In this document: piece by piece, positions 5,709 through 9,964 of the stretch
Layout: every line of letters begins with the position of its first letter
How positions within the stretch are numbered: position 1 is the first letter of the stretch
NCBI GenBank assembly: GCA_031282605.1
Contig: JAITDK010000094.1
Span: forward strand, 1 to 9,964
DNA: 9,964 bases
Direction of reading: 5' to 3'
From: Oscillospiraceae bacterium
GTDB taxonomy: Bacteria; Bacillota; Clostridia; Christensenellales; Aristaeellaceae
Translations under genes and position numbers: made by a program
The notes under the pieces: generated by a model
Told to the model about the DNA's origin: nothing
Seen by the model: only the letters and a program-made list of their open reading frames with translations
The model's database searches: none

Positions 5709-7247
5709 ATGAAACGGAAACTCTCGCTGCTCCTGTGTTTGGCGCTCGCGCTGACGCTTGCCGCGCCCTTCGCGCTGGCGGAAGCGACGGAGGACAACCC
5801 TTGGGCCGGTTTTAACACCGACAAGGAACTCCACTTGATTTTCTACGTCGTGGGCACGAAAGGCCCAGACCATGAGCGCATCGTCAACCTAGCGAACGAG
5901 CGCATGAAGGAACTGATCAACACGACCCTGGATATCGAAGTCATCCCGCTTTCCGACTTCCAGACGAAGTATCCCCTCGTGCTGGCGGGCGGCGAAGACG
6001 TCGATATTATCATGACGCACCCCTACATCGGGCCGTTCACCGTGCACGCGGATAACGGCGCGTTCCTGGAACTGACGGACGAATTCATGAACACCTGGCT
6101 GCCCGAGACGATGAAGAGCCAGGTCCCCGTCTCTTGGGAACAAGCGAAGTACCGCGACAAGATCTACCAGATACCGCGTAACGATTCGGACTACGAGCAG
6201 GCGTACGGCGTAGTCGTCCGCAAGGATATGAGAGAAAAGTATGGCATCGGCGAAATCAAGACGATCGATGATTTCGAGGCGTACCTACTGGCCGTCGCCG
6301 ATGGCGAAAAGGGCACGGGCATGTACGCGATGAACGCGAACCCCACCTGCCCGATGACGCTGACGTTCATCCAGGCCATCAATTCCTGGCAGACCGTCGG
6401 TTCCGCGCTGTGGGATTCCGACGCGACGGACGGCGTTTTGAAGCCGGAAGAACTGTTTAACATGATCGAGACGCCCGAATACCGCGAATACGTACTGCGC
6501 ATGGCGGAGTGGGCGAAGGCCGGCGTATGGCCGAGCAACGCCATAACCGGCGTGACGCACATCACGGATCTGTTTGCCGAGTCCAAGTCAGCGTCCAACA
6601 TCAGCATGTACAAGGCGGCGAACTCCAGTATCCTCGACATGGCGAAGAAGGGCATCGAGGCCGAATACTTTAACATCATGCCGGAGACCGCGCACACCCG
6701 CATCTCCCCGTACAATTATGACGCGCTGGCGATCACGTCCTTTACGAAGAACCCCGAGCGCGCCGCGCTGGCGATTGACGTGATGAAGAACGATGAGATC
6801 ATCAACAACCTGCTGCAAGGCGGCGTTGAGGGCGAGCACTATATCTACGATCCCGACACGAACTCCCACTCCAACGGGCCCAACGCGGACGCGTATCCGT
6901 GGAGCGGCTGGGCGTGGTGCCTCCGCAGCCAGATGAACCCGCGTGAAGGCGGCATCCTCCCGCAGATCCAGGCGATCCGCGATCAGTACGACGCGGCGAA
7001 TGTCGACCCGCTGCGCTTCCCGGTGGACGGCTTCTCCGTGGACAACTCCGAGTTTGAGGCCGAGTCCGCGCTGCTGAACTCCCTCAGCCAGGAATGGGCC
7101 ACCTCGTTTGACCTGGGCGTGTTCGGCGACGAGACCGAGGCGAAGCTGGACGAATACATCGCGCTGTGCAAGCAGGCCGGTCTCGACATCGTGCTGGAAC
7201 AGACGAAGATACAGCTCACGGCCTTCCTCGAAGCGAAGGGAATCTGA
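5709..7247 (+). CDS. Extracellular solute-binding protein, LplA-like, of the carbohydrate importer
   Basis: This 512-residue protein captures the sugar outside the cell and delivers it to the two permeases. Residues 1-24 form a signal peptide: basic MKRK, a Leu-rich core and an AFALA cleavage site before EATEDNPW. The only cysteine in it is at position 10, inside the core and too early for a normal lipobox, so the protein looks secreted by signal peptidase I and not lipid-anchored. The mature protein begins with a strand of the binding fold (KELHLIFYVVG), and an ALAITSFTKNPERAALAIDVM segment follows in the second lobe. The end (about 440-508, starting GFSVDNSEFEAESALLNSL) resembles DUF3502, the usual C-terminus of LplA/YtcQ proteins, including the motif KQAGLDIVLEQTKIQLTAFL. 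GGAGG (5697-5701) precedes the start. The ligand is unknown; the protein's length and family suggest an oligosaccharide. Confidence 0.92.
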   Translation: MKRKLSLLLCLALALTLAAPFALAEATEDNPWAGFNTDKELHLIFYVVGTKGPDHERIVNLANERMKELINTTLDIEVIPLSDFQTKYPLVLAGGEDVDIIMTHPYIGPFTVHADNGAFLELTDEFMNTWLPETMKSQVPVSWEQAKYRDKIYQIPRNDSDYEQAYGVVVRKDMREKYGIGEIKTIDDFEAYLLAVADGEKGTGMYAMNANPTCPMTLTFIQAINSWQTVGSALWDSDATDGVLKPEELFNMIETPEYREYVLRMAEWAKAGVWPSNAITGVTHITDLFAESKSASNISMYKAANSSILDMAKKGIEAEYFNIMPETAHTRISPYNYDALAITSFTKNPERAALAIDVMKNDEIINNLLQGGVEGEHYIYDPDTNSHSNGPNADAYPWSGWAWCLRSQMNPREGGILPQIQAIRDQYDAANVDPLRFPVDGFSVDNSEFEAESALLNSLSQEWATSFDLGVFGDETEAKLDEYIALCKQAGLDIVLEQTKIQLTAFLEAKGI

Positions 7248-7308
7248 CATTGAATCGGCGGGCGTATTCCGATTGCAATATGCCCAAACCTGCGTAACGA
7301 TATGCTCA

Positions 7309-7336
7309 GCCCCTTTCCTGAGCTAAGGAAAGGGGC
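7309..7336 (+). terminator. Stem-loop terminator after the importer genes
   Basis: GCCCCTTTCCT (7309-7319) pairs perfectly with AGGAAAGGGGC (7326-7336), an 11-bp stem with a 6-base loop, 62 bases after the binding-protein stop. The tail is AATATATACCTT, lacking a clean T-run, so termination may be partial. It could also protect the 3' end of the importer mRNA. Confidence 0.7.
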
Positions 7337-7363
7337 AATATATACCTTAATTCTACAAAAGTT

Positions 7364-7392
7364 TTGACAAAATAGGCGCTTTATCGTATCAT
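7364..7392 (+). promoter_or_regulatory. Near-consensus sigma-A promoter for the two-component genes
   Basis: TTGACA (7364-7369), a 17-base spacer and TATCAT (7387-7392) make an almost ideal vegetative promoter. Transcription would begin near 7400, leaving a leader of about 85 bases before ATG 7484. It lies just after the terminator of the importer unit, so regulator and kinase are probably made at a steady level independent of the transporter. Confidence 0.85.
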
Positions 7393-7468
7393 GGCATAAA
7401 TAAAACCATGAAGATTGACGCGATACGCACAGAATCCGCACGGTCGACTGTTCGTTCGCACGACCGAT

Positions 7469-7476
7469 AAAGGGGT
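7469..7476 (+). promoter_or_regulatory. Ribosome binding site that decides the regulator start
   Basis: AAAGGGGT lies seven bases before ATG 7484. The longer frame from TTG 7415 adds 23 residues ahead of the receiver domain's first strand (MRVLLVDDE) and has no such site, so ATG 7484 is preferred. Confidence 0.75.
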
Positions 7477-7483
7477 GTCCGGA

Positions 7484-9088
7484 ATGCGTGTACTGCTGGT
7501 GGACGACGAGTTTTTCGTTCGGGATCGCATCCGAAATCAGATCGACTGGGCGGCGTTGGGCGTCCGCGAGGTGCGCGAGGCGGACAACGGCGTCCAGGCG
7601 CTGCGCCTCGCCGAGCAGTGGGAACCGAACATACTCATCTCCGATGTGCGAATGCCCCAGTTGGACGGACTCGCCTTGGCCGAGCGCATGAGCGCGCTCT
7701 CGCCCGACTGCCGCGTCATCTTCATCAGCGGTTATGCGGATAAGCCCGCGCTGCACAATGCCATCAGGCTCCACGCCGTTAGCTTCATCGAAAAACCCAT
7801 CCAAATCGAGGAAGTGCGCGAGGCCGTCGCGAGCGCCGTAAAGAGCCTGCGCGAACAGCGGGAGATCTCCCGCAGCATGAACGCGCTGCGCCACGCGAAC
7901 CGCGAACGGCAGACGGCGGAGGCCGCGCGGGAACTGATCAACCCGTCCCCATCGACGGTGAACCGAGGCGTCCGGCTGCTGGCCGAACACATAGACGTAT
8001 CGCAATACTATCACATTACGACGATCCTTGTCCGCGTGGAGAGTCGGGACGTTTCACCGTCGTCGGCGTCTGGGTCGTCGTCCGCGCCGATGGACGGCGT
8101 GGACGAGCGGGGAAATATGGAATCGCGCGTCGCGGCGTTCCTGGAGACGGCGCTGAACCCTGACGAGGCGGTCGTCATCGGCTTCATGGCTGGCGATGTG
8201 TACGCCGCGCACCTGTTTACACGCGTGCCCATGATACGCTGGCGCGAAACGGTCGCCGGCTGCTGTCAAAAGCTCCTCCGCTTCCTGAACGAGAACGGTG
8301 CCGACGCTTCAGTTGCGGTGGGTCAGCCCGTCACATCCATCCGGCAGTTGGGCGAATCCTATCGGACGGCGAAGCGCGCGATGGATCATTGCTTCTATAA
8401 GCCGCCAGGGGCGGTCTGTTTCTCGGCGCACAGCATTGCGCGGGCGTATGATCTGCGCGCCGTACAGCTTGAGGATTACCAGCGCGCGCTGAAGAACGAG
8501 ACGCCGGATGAACTGCTCACGCTGATCCATGACCTGACGGCGACGCTGCGCCAGTACGAGGCGACGCCACCCGCCGCCGTGATGCGGCTGTTTAACGCCA
8601 TCATCGGCCTTATGATGCACGCGGCGGAACAGGATCACATTCAGTTGTTCGACCAGTTTGAGGACAGTTACGCCGTGTACCAGCACATCCGGCAGTTGAG
8701 GCGGCTGGATGAATTATACGACCTAGCGCGGGAAGCCGTGCGGCGTTACGATCACAAGATAAACGCCGGCACGAATAACGCAGTCGTCAACCGGATTATC
8801 CGCTATATTCGCGGCAACTACCAGAACCCGGATCTGTCGGTCACGCTGATCGCCGATACGCTGAAACTATCGCCGACGTACGTCTGCCATCTGTTCAAGA
8901 ATGTAACCGGTCAAACGCTCGTGGCATACCTGACGGATGTACGCCTGAACGAGGCCTTGGCGCTGATGAACGCAGGCGAAACGCGCGTCAAGGTAATCGC
9001 CGAGCGCGTGGGTTACCGATCGAGCAATTACTTCTCCTATCAATTCAAGCGGCGCATGGGATACACCCCAAGCCGCCCCGAACCGTGA
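7484..9088 (+). CDS. Two-component response regulator, receiver plus AraC-type DNA-binding domain (YesN-like)
   Basis: This cytoplasmic transcription factor is phosphorylated by a membrane kinase and usually controls an adjacent sugar importer. It is 534 residues from ATG 7484. The receiver domain (about 1-120) has the acidic pair Asp7/Asp8, the phosphoacceptor Asp54 in ISDVRMP, Ser82 in FISGYAD and Lys104 before Pro105, so all key residues are present. A long middle region follows (about 125-430), typical of YesN proteins, with a Ser-rich stretch at about 190-200 (SPSSASGSSS). The C-terminal 100 residues (from about 434, VVNRIIRYIRGNY) form the AraC double helix-turn-helix, with the signature VIAERVGYRSSNYFSYQFKR near the end. 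Its stop overlaps a possible GTG start of the kinase gene. The likely target is the importer promoter near 3488, where direct repeats occur; this is inferred. Confidence 0.93.
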   Translation: MRVLLVDDEFFVRDRIRNQIDWAALGVREVREADNGVQALRLAEQWEPNILISDVRMPQLDGLALAERMSALSPDCRVIFISGYADKPALHNAIRLHAVSFIEKPIQIEEVREAVASAVKSLREQREISRSMNALRHANRERQTAEAARELINPSPSTVNRGVRLLAEHIDVSQYYHITTILVRVESRDVSPSSASGSSSAPMDGVDERGNMESRVAAFLETALNPDEAVVIGFMAGDVYAAHLFTRVPMIRWRETVAGCCQKLLRFLNENGADASVAVGQPVTSIRQLGESYRTAKRAMDHCFYKPPGAVCFSAHSIARAYDLRAVQLEDYQRALKNETPDELLTLIHDLTATLRQYEATPPAAVMRLFNAIIGLMMHAAEQDHIQLFDQFEDSYAVYQHIRQLRRLDELYDLAREAVRRYDHKINAGTNNAVVNRIIRYIRGNYQNPDLSVTLIADTLKLSPTYVCHLFKNVTGQTLVAYLTDVRLNEALALMNAGETRVKVIAERVGYRSSNYFSYQFKRRMGYTPSRPEP

Positions 9089-9093
9089 AACGT

Positions 9094-9964
9094 ATGAAAC
9101 GAGCAGAGAAAACGCGCGAAGAGACGCGCGCGGGGTTTGGCGGCAGTCTTGGAACGCGGTTGCTGCGGATGCGCCTGAACGCGAAGATCACGCTGCTGGT
9201 CGTCGCGGCTGGCGTTATCCCGCTCCTGCTGAGCATCCTCATGTTCAACGGCTATGCCACGTCCGGACAGCGGAAAACGGTTCGCGATGGCGCGGCGGAC
9301 GCGTTCGAGCAGTTGTACGGCATCCTGGAAAACAACTTCGCCGTGGCGCAGAAGAACGCGTCGCTGCTGTTTGCCGCAGGGAGGACGCGCACGCTGCTGC
9401 AAGAAACCGTGCCCAACATGGATCCGCTTGAACTAAACCACTTCCGCGCGGAAGTCCATACGATAATCGGCTTCATCGAAAACCGCGCGATATGGGATAT
9501 GCGCGTGCGGCTGTTCCTGAACCCCGCGAATCGCTTCATGATTGAGGACGGGATGTATTACTCGCTGGAGGAGGCGCATGGCGAACCGTGGTTTGAGCCG
9601 CTGACGGTCGCGCCGCAAAAGTCGATGTGGTATTCCTTGGGCATGGGCGCGGCGAATGCCGGGGCATCTTCCGCTTTTACCAATGAATCGGGCGGGGCGG
9701 AATTTTTGGCGGAACCCATGCAGGAGCCTGCGCCACAACCCGCATCGGGGGAGACGTTCTGCTACCTCGTGCGCGTGTGCGATCCGGCGAACTTCGGCAA
9801 AACGGTCGCGGTCGTGCAGATGGTGTTCGACGGGGGCGCGTTGAGGCGCGACATGCGCCAGTCGCTGCTGCCTCGAGATGGGGCGGGCATCTACCTGTTC
9901 GACGGCGAAGGCCGTGTGATCGCGAGCGTCAGCGAATTGAACGGCGCGCCCGCGCTGCCCGGCG
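9094..9964 (+). CDS. Sensor histidine kinase, N-terminal part (cut by window edge; YesM-like)
   Basis: The frame is open to the last base, so only about 290 residues are visible. The start could be ATG 9094 or GTG 9085, which overlaps the regulator stop as GTGA; neither has a strong ribosome binding site, so translation is probably coupled to the regulator gene. After a basic tail of about 31 residues comes one membrane helix (about 32-51, ITLLVVAAGVIPLLLSILMF). Then comes a long extracytoplasmic region containing EQLYGILENNFAVAQKNASLLF and later FCYLVRVCDPANFGKTVAVVQMVFD. This fits a Cache-type sensor as in YesM kinases. A low-complexity Ala/Pro/Gly stretch (about 184-220) interrupts it. The second helix, HAMP and kinase domains would lie beyond the window. 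The kinase assignment therefore rests on topology and on pairing with the YesN-like regulator. Confidence 0.8.
   Translation, partial: MKRAEKTREETRAGFGGSLGTRLLRMRLNAKITLLVVAAGVIPLLLSILMFNGYATSGQRKTVRDGAADAFEQLYGILENNFAVAQKNASLLFAAGRTRTLLQETVPNMDPLELNHFRAEVHTIIGFIENRAIWDMRVRLFLNPANRFMIEDGMYYSLEEAHGEPWFEPLTVAPQKSMWYSLGMGAANAGASSAFTNESGGAEFLAEPMQEPAPQPASGETFCYLVRVCDPANFGKTVAVVQMVFDGGALRRDMRQSLLPRDGAGIYLFDGEGRVIASVSELNGAPALPG

Noticed and set aside
7415..7483. TTG 7415 as start of the response regulator
   Set aside because: It would add 23 residues before the canonical first strand of the receiver domain, whereas ATG 7484 has a good ribosome binding site.
6983..8014. 343-codon open frame on the reverse strand
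   Set aside because: It crosses the binding-protein end, the terminator, the promoter and the receiver domain, all of which read well on the + strand. The product resembles nothing.

Overview
The window is one continuous piece of a GC-rich (about 60%) chromosome, most likely from a Firmicute of class Clostridia. The main support is the combination of an LplABC-type carbohydrate ABC importer without its own ATPase, a YesN-like AraC response regulator with a partner sensor kinase, strong AGGAGG-type ribosome binding sites and TTGACA/TATAAT-like promoters. The signal peptide style, without a lipobox, resembles uncultured gut Clostridia such as Christensenellales. That placement is an inference, not a demonstration. 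Every complete gene lies on the + strand.

Positions 1-195 are AT-richer (about 45% GC by hand count) and hold an 18-bp perfect palindrome. No gene is recognised there. The region runs in frame into a truncated MoaF-like C-terminal domain (to 532). After a tandem 14-bp repeat and a possible promoter come two tightly coupled genes. The first is a complete MoaF-like protein (662-1558). The second (1568-3418) is a single 616-residue protein made of two complete MoaF-like units joined by an acidic, proline-rich linker. The window therefore has three complete MoaF-like units and one remnant in a row, with no molybdopterin-synthesis gene beside them.

A short spacer (3419-3548) follows, carrying a direct repeat and a -10-like element. 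It leads into a polysaccharide/oligosaccharide importer: permease 1 (LplB-like), permease 2 (LplC/YtcP-like) and a secreted solute-binding protein with a DUF3502-like C-terminus. No ATPase gene is present, as is usual where a shared MsmX-type ATPase powers several importers. A perfect 11-bp stem-loop ends this unit. A near-consensus promoter then starts a two-component module: an AraC-type response regulator and the N-terminal half of a membrane sensor kinase, which runs off the right edge.

The likely joint picture is as follows. The kinase senses an extracellular carbohydrate or a binding-protein complex. The regulator then activates the importer promoter, which has a -10 but no -35 and carries direct repeats at the place an AraC activator would bind. 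The MoaF-like proteins may act on, or bind, the imported compound or a product of it. Their function is not established, and the link is by position only.
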